This document shows positions 27,077-34,755 of a stretch of DNA of 64,000 nucleotides, in pieces. Each line of letters begins with the position of its first letter. The first letter of the stretch is position 1. The notes below the pieces were generated by a model. The model was not told where the DNA came from. It saw only the letters and a list, made by a program, of their open reading frames with translations, and ran no database searches. Origin of the DNA: Silvibacterium dinghuense. Its GTDB lineage: Bacteria > Acidobacteriota > Terriglobia > Terriglobales > Acidobacteriaceae. The DNA lies in assembly GCF_004123295.1 (NCBI RefSeq), contig NZ_SDMK01000005.1, positions 1 to 64,000 of the forward strand. Direction: 5' to 3'. A program made the position numbers and the translations under genes.

Positions 27077-28840
27077 ATGCCGCGTCTTCGCTGTGCTTCT
27101 GTTTCTGCCAGACTTTCCTTCGTTCTTCTGGCCTGTAGCTCGCTGCCCGCACTCGCCGCGCCGGTTGCGCCCGCAGCCATCAACCGCCGCATGCCGGACT
27201 TCATCCAGAACTACTCGGCCGACCTGCGCTCACTGGAGATGACCTACACCATCCCTTTCGAACCCTCGACCTTCGACCGGATGGAAAAGTTCTACAACGA
27301 CGAGCTCACGGCACTCCATGCCATCTCCTTCGATTCGCTCACCTCGCAGGAAGACCGCGTCGACTATGTGCTCATCAAGACGCACATCACCGGCGAACTG
27401 CACCAGCTGGCCATCCAGAAGCATGAAGCGGAGGAGACGCATCCGCTGTTGCCCTATGCGACGACCATCGAGGGCTTCATCGACGGCAAGCGCAAGATGC
27501 AGCGCCCCAATGCCGAGCAGACCGCCAAGGCGCTCAGTGAGATGGTGAAAGCGATCCACGCCGCCGAGCACGATCTCGCGCCGAAGCCTGATTCCGCGAA
27601 AAAGGTAAGCCCCATCGTCGCCAACCGCACCGTCGAGGCCAGCGAGCTGCTGCAGGAGCAGCTCCACCAGTGGTACGGACAGTACACGGGCTACGATCCC
27701 GACTTTACCTGGTGGGTTGACCAGCCATACAAAGACGCGGACAAGGCCATCACCGAGTACATCAGCTTTCTCAAGTCGAAGCTGGTCGGCATCGCGCCCG
27801 ACGACAAGACCACGATCATTGGCGATCCCGTGGGCCGCGATGCCCTGCTGGCTGAGCTGAAGGACAACGACATCCCTTACACACCGGAAGAGCTGATCGC
27901 CATCGCCCAGACCGAGTACGACTGGTGCATGAAGCAGATGCTCGAAGCCTCGCGCGAGATGGGCTACGGCGATAACTGGCACGCCGCCGTCGAGAAGGTA
28001 AAGGAAATGCACGTGGCGCCGGGCGAGCAGCCCGAGGTAATCCGCGACCTGGTCGACTCCGGCGCCGACTTCGCCACGCAGCATGATCTGGTCACCGTGC
28101 CGCCGCTCGCCAAAGAGACGCTGCGCATGATCATGATGACGCCCGAGCGCCAGCTGGTGAATCCGTTCTTCACCGGCGGCAACGAGATCAGCGTCTCCTA
28201 CCCGACCGACACCATGACCTACGAGCAACGCGAGATGAGCATGCGCGGCAACGCGACGCCGCTTTCGCACGCGACTGCCTTCCACGAGATGATCCCCGGG
28301 CACTTCCTGCAGTTCTACATGTCGGCCCGCTACAACCCGTACCGCCGTGTCTTCGAGACACCCTTCTGGCACGAGGGCAACTCGCTCTGGTGGGAGATGC
28401 TCTACTGGGACCTGGGTTACGACAAGACGCCGGAAGAGCGCGTGGGCGCGCTGGCGTGGCGTATGCACCGCTCGGCGCGCGTGATCTTTACGATGAACTT
28501 CCACCTGGGCAAGTGGACGCCGCAGCAGTGCGTGCAGTTCCTTATCGACAATGTGGGCTTTGAGCCGGACAACGCGACCGGTGAGGTGCGCCGCTCGTTC
28601 AATGGCTCAGTCGGCCCGCTCTATCAGTGCGCGTACCTGATGGGAGGCCTGCAGTTCCGCGCGCTGCATCATGAACTGGTGGACTCGGGCAAGATGACCA
28701 ACCGCGAGTTCCACGACGCTATCCTGCACGAGAACTCGATGCCGATCGAGCTGCTGCGCGCCGACCTCGAGAACCAGAAGCTCACACCGGACTTCACGAC
28801 CAGCTGGAAGTTCTATGGCGAGCATCCGGTGCATCCATAG
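27077..28840 (+). CDS. DUF885 family secreted hydrolase
   Basis: 587 residues. A signal peptide (ARLSFVLLACSSLPALAAP) is followed by a mostly helical domain. The zinc-peptidase-like motif H-E-M-I-P-G-H sits at about residues 404-410, in FHEMIPGHFLQFYM, with a downstream E-G-N-S-L-W-W-E-M helix, as in DUF885 proteins related to M32/M3-like peptidases. Activity is inferred only. A GGAG element lies about ten bases before the ATG. It is transcribed from the promoter at 26990 and ends in a long perfect hairpin. Confidence 0.85.
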   Translation: MPRLRCASVSARLSFVLLACSSLPALAAPVAPAAINRRMPDFIQNYSADLRSLEMTYTIPFEPSTFDRMEKFYNDELTALHAISFDSLTSQEDRVDYVLIKTHITGELHQLAIQKHEAEETHPLLPYATTIEGFIDGKRKMQRPNAEQTAKALSEMVKAIHAAEHDLAPKPDSAKKVSPIVANRTVEASELLQEQLHQWYGQYTGYDPDFTWWVDQPYKDADKAITEYISFLKSKLVGIAPDDKTTIIGDPVGRDALLAELKDNDIPYTPEELIAIAQTEYDWCMKQMLEASREMGYGDNWHAAVEKVKEMHVAPGEQPEVIRDLVDSGADFATQHDLVTVPPLAKETLRMIMMTPERQLVNPFFTGGNEISVSYPTDTMTYEQREMSMRGNATPLSHATAFHEMIPGHFLQFYMSARYNPYRRVFETPFWHEGNSLWWEMLYWDLGYDKTPEERVGALAWRMHRSARVIFTMNFHLGKWTPQQCVQFLIDNVGFEPDNATGEVRRSFNGSVGPLYQCAYLMGGLQFRALHHELVDSGKMTNREFHDAILHENSMPIELLRADLENQKLTPDFTTSWKFYGEHPVHP

Positions 28841-28841
28841 G

Positions 28842-28887
28842 CAAGCTTCCATCCCCAGGCCGAATCCGGTCTGGGGATGGAAGCTTG
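28842..28887. terminator. 17-bp perfect hairpin after DUF885 gene
   Basis: CAAGCTTCCATCCCCAG (28842) pairs perfectly with its complement at 28871-28887 around a 12-base loop. No T tract follows, so it may be a transcript-stabilising or Rho-related structure rather than an intrinsic terminator. Confidence 0.6.
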
Positions 28888-28927
28888 AAGATGCCTCGTC
28901 ACCACTTCTTGCGCATACGGAGAAAAA

Positions 28928-28955
28928 TCACCGCCGAAAAGCCGACATATGAGGA
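28928..28955 (+). repeat. Module-boundary motif, copy 1
   Basis: Reads TCACCGCCGAAAAGCCGACATATGAGGA in pieces: TCACCGCCGAAAAGCC then GACATATGAGGA. 24 of 28 bases match the copy at 30589. It lies at the left edge of the low-GC accessory block, ~75 bases before the DUF5343 gene. Confidence 0.65.
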
Positions 28956-29030
28956 CTGGCTAGGCGCAAGATAGTGTGACTGGCGATAGTATTATTGGCG
29001 CCATCCCTAAAACATCCTGTGAGGACGTTG

Positions 29031-29645
29031 ATGCCCCTGAGCAATGCATACGTGCTGGCGACAAACCGTATCCCAGATATTTTCAGCAAAATCCGAGATG
29101 GACAAGCGCCTGAAAGATTCACGCGTCAACTCTTAAGAGACTGGGGGTTTACCTCTTCCAACGATCACGCTTTCATACCACTTCTGAAGGCGCTAGGTTT
29201 TCTATCTTCGGAGGGCAAGCCGACACAGCGCTATAACGATTATCGAGATCATTCCCGCTCAAAACTGATAATGGCAGAAGCGCTGCGCGATGCCTATGGC
29301 GATATTTTTCTCATTAAAGAGCACCCGACGCAATCCGACAAAGATGCGATCGAAGGAAAGTTCAAAAGCTTCCACAACGCGAGCGAGAACGTGGCCGGCT
29401 TGATGGCAAAGACTTTCATGGGGCTTCTCAGTCTAGCTGACCTTTCGAAGAAACCGGGGAATACATCCCCGGCTAAAGAGCCCGAGAAGAAAGCAGAATT
29501 AGATATTCAGCCCCCTCCACACATGCATGGTCAAGGTGTTTCGGGTCTGCACTACAACATCCAGATACACCTTCCAGCAACAAAAGACGTCGAGGTCTAC
29601 AACGCTATATTTAAATCGCTCAAGGAGCACCTTTTTGAAAAATAG
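29031..29645 (+). CDS. DUF5343 domain protein
   Basis: 204 residues from the ATG at 29031, with GAGGA six bases upstream; the frame to 28995 lacks a good site. The N-terminal ~150 residues match DUF5343: YVLATNRIPDIF, RFTRQLLRDWGF, FIPLLKALGFL, YRDHSRSKLIMAEALRDAY. A short Pro/Lys linker follows, then a C-terminal segment LHYNIQIHLPATKDVEVYNAIF that resembles a conserved tail seen in such proteins. The domain is winged-helix-like in character and its role is unknown. The stop codon overlaps the start of the next gene, so the pair is coupled. GC content is clearly below the neighbours. Confidence 0.75.
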   Translation: MPLSNAYVLATNRIPDIFSKIRDGQAPERFTRQLLRDWGFTSSNDHAFIPLLKALGFLSSEGKPTQRYNDYRDHSRSKLIMAEALRDAYGDIFLIKEHPTQSDKDAIEGKFKSFHNASENVAGLMAKTFMGLLSLADLSKKPGNTSPAKEPEKKAELDIQPPPHMHGQGVSGLHYNIQIHLPATKDVEVYNAIFKSLKEHLFEK

Positions 29646-30216
29646 CGAGGTCCGAGATTTCTTATTCCGTGGCCTCATGTTCGAAGCCGAGTCTGAAAAG
29701 TTCCGTTTGGCGGGTATTCAGATAGGAGCGGATTCAACTGAGGCCGAAGAGAATCTCCTAAAGGAAGCGCTCGCCCCTTTCGGAATAGCGAGGCGGAATA
29801 ACGCGCTGGAGATGGCTCGCCTTTTTGCCGTATTGTTTTGTTTCGAAAATGAAATCCGCGACTTCATTCGCGAGGCGCTTGCAGAGAAAGAAGGGCTGGA
29901 TTGGGTCGAAAAATTACCGCCAAAGATAAAGGAGCACGCCGAGTCAAGGCGGGAGTCGGCGTTGAAGGATTCTTGGCTCGAAGGTGAGAAATCTGATTTG
30001 TTAGGATTTGTCGACTTTGGCCAACTCGCACAGATCATCGTTGCGAAATGGGAGATATTCAAAGACGTGATCCCAACGCAGCATTGGTTAAAACAGCGCA
30101 TGGATGAGCTTGAGAAATGCCGAAACTTTATTGCTCATAACAGAATGCTCTTGCCGAGCGAATTTCAACGAATCTATATGTACATCGCGGATTGGAACCG
30201 CGTGATTGGGCTTTAG
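29635..30216 (+). CDS. Swt1-like HEPN domain protein, probable RNase partner of DUF5343
   Basis: 193 residues. The start is TTG at 29635 with AAGGAG seven bases upstream, both inside the end of the DUF5343 gene, which it overlaps by 11 bases. The body is all-helical: AEENLLKEALAPFGI, LFAVLFCFENEIRDFIREAL, a charged middle, and a C-terminal RNFIAH motif (R163, H168) matching the HEPN R-x4-6-H RNase signature. HEPN proteins act in toxin-antitoxin, abortive infection and RNA cleavage. Swt1-type HEPN assignment is by pattern. The pairing suggests a two-gene defence or toxin module; target and partner role are not shown. Confidence 0.72.
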   Translation: MKNSEVRDFLFRGLMFEAESEKFRLAGIQIGADSTEAEENLLKEALAPFGIARRNNALEMARLFAVLFCFENEIRDFIREALAEKEGLDWVEKLPPKIKEHAESRRESALKDSWLEGEKSDLLGFVDFGQLAQIIVAKWEIFKDVIPTQHWLKQRMDELEKCRNFIAHNRMLLPSEFQRIYMYIADWNRVIGL

Positions 30217-30294
30217 CGTATCAGGTAAATCTTCTAGATGTTCCTTCGCCTTCTTCGCTCCGTATGGGCGGTTTTCCCAGTAGGCTCGTTAGTT

Positions 30295-30573
30295 ATGGCA
30301 GACAAATCGAGTTTCAAGCATGGGCGTCGTCCATCTGTCACAGGGTCGCCAGGCCCTCTTCCCCGCCGATACTTTTGTGCTCACCAGTGCTATGCAGGCA
30401 ACCCCGAGTCAGGAAAAGATTGCAATTGCAGAGGTTGTCGAGGCAAAGCTCATGGGCGTGGAAAAGCCTATGCGTTCAACAATGGCTTTCTCAAGAATTC
30501 GCCTCCAACTTCGCGAAAACCACCCGAGGACCAAGAGGAGCTTTTTCCGAGCGAACTTGGAATGGACTCCTGA
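30295..30573 (+). CDS. Small Cys-rich protein, possible zinc-binding
   Basis: 92 residues from the ATG at 30295. Cys positions are YFCAHQCY and CNCRGCRGKAHGRGKAYAF, giving C-x3-C and C-x-C-x2-C followed by H. The tail SPPTSRKPPEDQEELF looks like an ordered linker rather than random translation. Family not recognised. The ribosome site is weak and no neighbour depends on it, so it may be chance, but the clustered Cys/Gly/His pattern argues for a real gene. Confidence 0.4.
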   Translation: MADKSSFKHGRRPSVTGSPGPLPRRYFCAHQCYAGNPESGKDCNCRGCRGKAHGRGKAYAFNNGFLKNSPPTSRKPPEDQEELFPSELGMDS

Positions 30574-30588
30574 TAAACGCCGTTATCG

Positions 30589-30616
30589 TCACTGCCGACA
30601 AGCCGACATATCGGGA
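30589..30616 (+). repeat. Module-boundary motif, copy 2
   Basis: TCACTGCCGACAAGCC then GACATATCGGGA; 24 of 28 bases identical to the copy at 28928, same orientation, 1661 bases away. It separates the DUF5343/HEPN module from the TetR/oxidoreductase module. Confidence 0.65.
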
Positions 30617-30655
30617 GTAGTTCTTCAAATTTTGTTTGGCATCTGGCCAGTGAAG

Positions 30656-31249
30656 CTACTCGCGAGCTGCGTGAACCAACGCATCGCCAGTGCGCAGTAG
30701 TAGAGAGATTCCCTCACCAGGTTTGAAGATCGCAGAGCTGACAAAGGCGCCATTGATGAGCAGGGACAACTGACCGGCGAGCTGATCCGGACGGGCCACT
30801 CCTAAGCGCTCGGCGATGCTCTTTAATCGTTTCCGCATTTCGCGCTTGTGTGCCGCTGCAACCTTCCGTGCCGGGTGGTCGGCCTCTGGAAACTCCGCCG
30901 CCACATTGATCTGCGGACAGCCACGGTAATTGGAGCGTCCGACGCGCTCGCCAATCCATTTCAATTGAGCTTTCAACTCGGCGGCTGGCTGGTCCATGTG
31001 TTGCCTCGCAACCCGCTCCCAGGTACCCCAGAAGTCCTCGTCCTCGCGTCTCAGAAAGGCAGCCACAAGTTCATCCTTCGTCCCGAAGAATCGGTACAGA
31101 CTGGTTTTTGCGACACCAGCCTTCTCCACGATCAAATCGACACCCACCGCTCGCACCCCCTGCTCGTAAAACAGCGCACACGCTGTATCAAGGATTGCCT
31201 CTTTGACACCGCGAACGGGCGTTGCTGCTGGAACTACCTTGCTTTTCAT
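30656..31249 (-). CDS. TetR/AcrR family transcriptional regulator
   Basis: 197 residues from the ATG at 31249, with GGAGG three bases away; the in-frame start at 31279 is less likely. The N-terminal HTH is clear (ILDTACALFYEQG, VDLIVEKAGVAKTSLYRFFGTKDELVAAFL). The rest is the all-helical ligand domain, with the LmrA/YxaF-like CPQINVAAEFPEADHP motif. It diverges from the oxidoreductase gene, with two palindromes between. It is very likely the repressor of that gene and itself. Confidence 0.9.
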   Translation of the reverse strand: MKSKVVPAATPVRGVKEAILDTACALFYEQGVRAVGVDLIVEKAGVAKTSLYRFFGTKDELVAAFLRREDEDFWGTWERVARQHMDQPAAELKAQLKWIGERVGRSNYRGCPQINVAAEFPEADHPARKVAAAHKREMRKRLKSIAERLGVARPDQLAGQLSLLINGAFVSSAIFKPGEGISLLLRTGDALVHAARE

Positions 31250-31272
31250 GGGTCCTCCGAAGAACCGCCTTA

Positions 31273-31322
31273 TTGACATGATACAGACTTGTACGTAGCG
31301 TATAAAACATACAGGTCTGTAT
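31273..31322. promoter_or_regulatory. Divergent promoter region with two TetR-like operators
   Basis: ATACAGGTCTGTAT (31309-31322) has perfect 6-bp arms. ATACAGACTTGTAC (31281-31294) is a weaker copy. Their centres are 28 bp apart. A TTGACA (31273-31278) and a TATAAA (31301) lie in the same interval. The layout fits binding by two TetR dimers. Confidence 0.65.
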
Positions 31323-31340
31323 CATCCAGGAGGAGATCCT

Positions 31341-32420
31341 TTGAGACCATTCGCACCACATCACGTTCAGAAAACCGTAGCGGTCTTCGGAGCTGCGGGC
31401 CATACGGGGCGCTTCGTGGTACACGAGTTGCTGCGTCACGGCATCACGCCCATCGCCGTCGCTCGTGATCTTGCAACGCTCGCCGCTGCTGGTTTTCCAG
31501 AGCATACTGTTTTGTTGCGCCAAGCGTCAGTCCAAGACCTACCGTCTCTTCTCAAAGGATTTGAGGGGGCCGCAGCCGTCATCAATTGTGCCGGGCCATT
31601 TCTTGAGACAGCCGACGCTGTAGCGAATGCCGCTTTGCGTTCCGGGATGCACTACCTCGACGTCACGGCCGAACAGCCCAGTGCACGAGAGATTCTGGAT
31701 AAATACGACAAAGACGCGCGGACAGCAGGCATCTCTGTCGTTCCTTCGATGAGCTTCTACGGCGGTTTCGTTGACCTGCTGGCCACCGAAGCGATGGGCG
31801 ACTGGAACCATGCCGATACCATCGACGTAATGATCGGTCTCGATAGCTGGCATCCTACGCGTGGTACGCGCCTCACAGGAGAGAAGAATATCTCGGAGAG
31901 ATTGGTGGTCTCTTCCGGCAGACCTGTTCCCATATCTTCGCCGCGCCAACAGCGAAACTGGCAATTCGCCCCTCCGCTCGGTCAACAGCCAATGGTAGAG
32001 GTTCCCTTTGCAGAGATGGTGCTATTCCCCAGGCACGTGCAGGTGTCCGAACTCCACACATGGCTCAATCGCCTGGCGCTCGATGACCTTCACGACTCTT
32101 CGACCCCGCCCCCGCGGTCTGCTGACGACAGCGGGCGTTCTCCGCAACGCTTCCTCGTTGAGGTCGTCATAGCGCGTAAGGCCGAAGTGCGCCGCATCGT
32201 CGCACAAGGGCGCGATATCTATGCCTTTTCGGCAACGCTGGTCTGCAAGGCGGTGGAGCGATTACTCAACGGCAACATCAGCGGTGCGGGGGCCCAGCCA
32301 CCGGGGGTCGTATTCAACGCACGAGAACTTCTCTCAGCCCTGTCGCCGGAATACCTCACTTTCGAGAGCAGTGTAGGCAATCGCAGCCCGGATCAGTGGA
32401 CTTCCCGTAAATCCCTGTAA
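31341..32420 (+). CDS. Saccharopine dehydrogenase-like NAD(P)-binding protein
   Basis: 359 residues starting at TTG (31341) with GGAGGAGATCC before it. The N-terminus has a Rossmann fold, VAVFGAAGHTGRFVVHELL (G-x-x-G-x-x-G). The AVINCAGPF and HYLDVTAEQ segments match the saccharopine dehydrogenase-like family, often called trans-acting enoyl reductase-like. Substrate unknown. It is divergent from and probably controlled by the TetR gene. It ends about 100 bases before the third boundary motif. Confidence 0.8.
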   Translation: MRPFAPHHVQKTVAVFGAAGHTGRFVVHELLRHGITPIAVARDLATLAAAGFPEHTVLLRQASVQDLPSLLKGFEGAAAVINCAGPFLETADAVANAALRSGMHYLDVTAEQPSAREILDKYDKDARTAGISVVPSMSFYGGFVDLLATEAMGDWNHADTIDVMIGLDSWHPTRGTRLTGEKNISERLVVSSGRPVPISSPRQQRNWQFAPPLGQQPMVEVPFAEMVLFPRHVQVSELHTWLNRLALDDLHDSSTPPPRSADDSGRSPQRFLVEVVIARKAEVRRIVAQGRDIYAFSATLVCKAVERLLNGNISGAGAQPPGVVFNARELLSALSPEYLTFESSVGNRSPDQWTSRKSL

Positions 32421-32521
32421 ACGCGCCTGTGTTGAGTTGAGCACCGCAGGCAGTCCAGGGGAAGGTGCAGGAAGTGGGAACGAGCCTGTTACGAGACTCA
32501 CCGAACGTTATTTTGCGGGAC

Positions 32522-32544
32522 TGATTGCTGACGAAAAGCCGACT
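32522..32544 (+). repeat. Module-boundary motif, copy 3, left half (split by IS)
   Basis: TGATTGCTGACGAAAAGCC then GACTA. It matches the left part of copies 1 and 2, in the same orientation. The right half, GAGGACC, resumes at 34020 after the insertion sequence. Confidence 0.5.
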
Positions 32545-32620
32545 AATGAGATGGTCCGCCGCTGTAACCCTCTGCTGAGGCGGAGGATGGTATCAGCGGT
32601 TTCAGAGGAGGATCATCGAC

Positions 32621-33655
32621 ATGCAGATTCGTTCGGTAGGCATCGATTTGGGCAAGACGACATTTCACCTTGTTGCGCTGGGAGCATCGGGCAAGGTGAT
32701 GGTGAAGAAGAAGTTTACGCAGAAGCAGTTGCTAACCTTTACGGCGAACATGCAGACTTCGCTGATCGGCCTGGAAGCCTGTTCTGGCGCGCATTTTCTT
32801 GGACGAGCACTGAAGCAACAAGGCCATGATGTACGGCTCATCGCTGCGCAGTTCGTGAAGCCCTTCGTGAAGTCCAACAAGAACGACTTCGTCGATGCAG
32901 AGGCTATTGCCGAGGCCGTCGAGCGCAAGAACATGCGTTTCGTTCCGATCAAGACGGATGACCAGCTCGACCTGCAGGCGATGCACCGGATTCGTGACCG
33001 GCTCATTTCACGGCGCACGGCAGTCATCAACCAGATACGAGCGTTTCTCCTGGAGCGCGGCATGGTCTTCGCTCAGAAGCCAGCGAAGCTGAGGGCCGCG
33101 ATGGCCGATGTGCTCGAGAACGCGGACAACGCGCTGACACTGATGATGCGCAACCTGATCGGCATCCTGTGGGACGAGTGGAAAAGCGTTGAGCAGCAGA
33201 TCGATGAGCTGACCGACAGCCTAGAACAGATCGCAGAGAGCGATGCCGGTTGTTGTCGCATCCGTCAGATCCCGGGCATCGGTCCTATCGTTGCAACCGC
33301 GATCGTCGCCGCCATCGGTAACGGCGCGGCGTTCCGCAAGGGCCGAGACTTCGCTGCATGGCTCGGCCTCGTGCCACGGCAGTACTCGACCGGTGGCAAG
33401 ACTAAGCTGCTAGGCATCAGCAAGCGAGGCAACATCTATCTACGCAAGGTGCTCATCCACGGAGCACGCGCAGCCGCGATGCGCATAAAACGAGACCGCT
33501 TCCCGATTGGTGCATGGATGAACGGTCTCGAAGCTCGTGCGCCACGCAACGTGCTGGTCGTAGCTATGGCCAACAAGCTCGCACGTATCGCATGGGCTGT
33601 GCTCTCAACTGGGGAAGACTATCGCCCCGCCGTCAGCGCGGCAGCAGCGGTATGA
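32621..33655 (+). CDS. IS110-family transposase (DEDD)
   Basis: 344 residues from the ATG at 32621; GAGGAGGATC precedes it. The N-terminal RuvC-like domain has GIDLGKTTFH (Asp), LIGLEACSGAH (Glu) and NKNDFVDAEAIAEA (Asp pair). A coiled-coil linker follows, then the Transposase_20 domain with IRQIPGIGPIVATAI and FAAWLGLVPRQYSTGGK and the conserved catalytic Ser region. IS110 enzymes are guided by a bridge RNA from the element's own noncoding end. The frame is complete, so the element may be active. Confidence 0.95.
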   Translation: MQIRSVGIDLGKTTFHLVALGASGKVMVKKKFTQKQLLTFTANMQTSLIGLEACSGAHFLGRALKQQGHDVRLIAAQFVKPFVKSNKNDFVDAEAIAEAVERKNMRFVPIKTDDQLDLQAMHRIRDRLISRRTAVINQIRAFLLERGMVFAQKPAKLRAAMADVLENADNALTLMMRNLIGILWDEWKSVEQQIDELTDSLEQIAESDAGCCRIRQIPGIGPIVATAIVAAIGNGAAFRKGRDFAAWLGLVPRQYSTGGKTKLLGISKRGNIYLRKVLIHGARAAAMRIKRDRFPIGAWMNGLEARAPRNVLVVAMANKLARIAWAVLSTGEDYRPAVSAAAAV

Positions 33656-33666
33656 GCTAGCAGCAC

Positions 33667-33777
33667 AGCGAAGGGGAAGGACCGCATCCACAAGGATGCC
33701 AGAGGGTAATGCTGACCGCGCCCAGGGGCTTGGGCACCGTCTGCGAGCAACGGTCGAGCGCAGACCACGCCTTCGCT
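33667..33777 (+). ncRNA. Structured 3' region, candidate bridge RNA core
   Basis: Outer stem AGCGAAGG (33667) / CCTTCGCT (33770) encloses three hairpins: GCATCC / GGATGC (33684-33699), GCCCA / TGGGC (33720-33735) and GTCTGCG / CGCAGAC (33739-33765). It lies between the transposase stop and the right IR, where IS1111-group bridge RNAs occur. True RNA ends are not determined and further loops may follow to about 33990. Confidence 0.55.
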
Positions 33778-34109
33778 GTAATCAAGCTTCCACAAAGTCT
33801 GCAATGGAACAGTAAGGACGAAAGAACAGTCACAACGGCGTATCTGAAACCTGCTCCTGATAAGGGTCTTCAACGACTGACCGACTTGTAAGGACAGATG
33901 CGCAGCGGAACTCATCCTGGCCAGGAGCGCGCGGCTCCATCAAAGGCCGAACACATTGCCGCAGACGTGTCTTCCCGCTCGAACTAATCCTTGCAGTCAC
34001 GCGGCGGACCATACATTACGAGGACCAATTTGTTTGTAAAAGGTTTTCATCGTTTGCAGATTTTGACCGCCGCAGATGCATGACGTAGATATCTAGAGAG
34101 GTCTATTCA

Positions 34110-34662
34110 TTGGATGATCGAAGCGTCAAGTCCGGCCTTCCTGAGATGGAGACAGAAAGCCTAAGACTGAGATGTGCCCTGTCTATCGACGCCAAAGCTC
34201 TTTGCGCGCTTGTGACGCCAAGGAATCAGTCGTTGGCTCGCCTCATGGAACTGCCCAATACCTATCGAGTCGGTTACCAGGCGGATTGAAATGCTCCAGG
34301 ATCGTGCGATGCTTCAGGAAGCGCTCCTCTACGTCATCGTGGACCGATCTACAGAGCAGACGATGGGTTCGATTTGCATCCAACGAGGCGATCTTCCGGG
34401 CCGAGGCGAACTCAGCTACTGGCTCGGCGAAAGATATCAAGGTAGAGGGTACGCGCGCGAGGCTGTCTCTACGATGCTTCCTTTGGCGACCAAACATCTA
34501 AACCTTCCATTGATCGAGGCAGGTGCGCAGATTGAAAATGCGAACTCCTTCGCCGTCATGGTTCGATGCGGCATGGTCCCAGGTGGCGAGAGGCTTGTTT
34601 ACGCACCGACACGTGCACGCAACGAACTCTGCCGATTTTATGAATGGGTACCCTCGACCTAG
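34110..34662 (+). pseudogene. GNAT acetyltransferase, frameshifted
   Basis: The N-terminal part reads from TTG 34110 (GAGAGG upstream) or ATG 34146: METESLRLRCALSIDAKAL and on to LMELPNTY. It then runs into TGA at about 34288. The rest of the fold continues in another frame as PIPIESVTRRIEMLQD, with the acetyl-CoA loop LGERYQGRGYAREA and the IENANSFAVMVRCGM tail. The break is near 34255-34270. One small deletion explains it, so the gene is probably dead or a sequencing error. The GNAT fold is clear; the substrate is not. Confidence 0.7.
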
Positions 34663-34755
34663 CCCCGCATCCCATTCCACTGTTTAGGTCGAAAAAGCCG
34701 AAGCAGATCACTATTGAAGCTAAATAGAATGTTCTTAGAGGGAGTTGTTCCGGTT

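Larger units (their letters stand above)
30217..30655. other. Accessory gap between HEPN gene and TetR gene
   Basis: Contains the small Cys-rich ORF (30295-30573) and boundary motif copy 2 (30589). No other supportable feature is seen. Confidence 0.5.
32543..34019 (+). mobile_element. IS110-family (IS1111-group) insertion sequence
   Basis: Length about 1.48 kb. Subterminal inverted repeats of 12 bp are perfect: ATGGTCCGCCGC (32551-32562) and GCGGCGGACCAT (34001-34012). Both are preceded outward by a TAATG-like tail, so the ends lie near 32543 and 34019. Such IRs are typical of the IS1111 group. A DEDD transposase gene and a structured 3' noncoding region lie inside. Ends are estimated from the IRs. 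Confidence 0.85.

Noticed and set aside
28928-30616. Integron attC sites at the boundary motifs
   Set aside because: No GTTRRRY/RYYYAAC core sites and no integron integrase; described only as a direct-repeat boundary.
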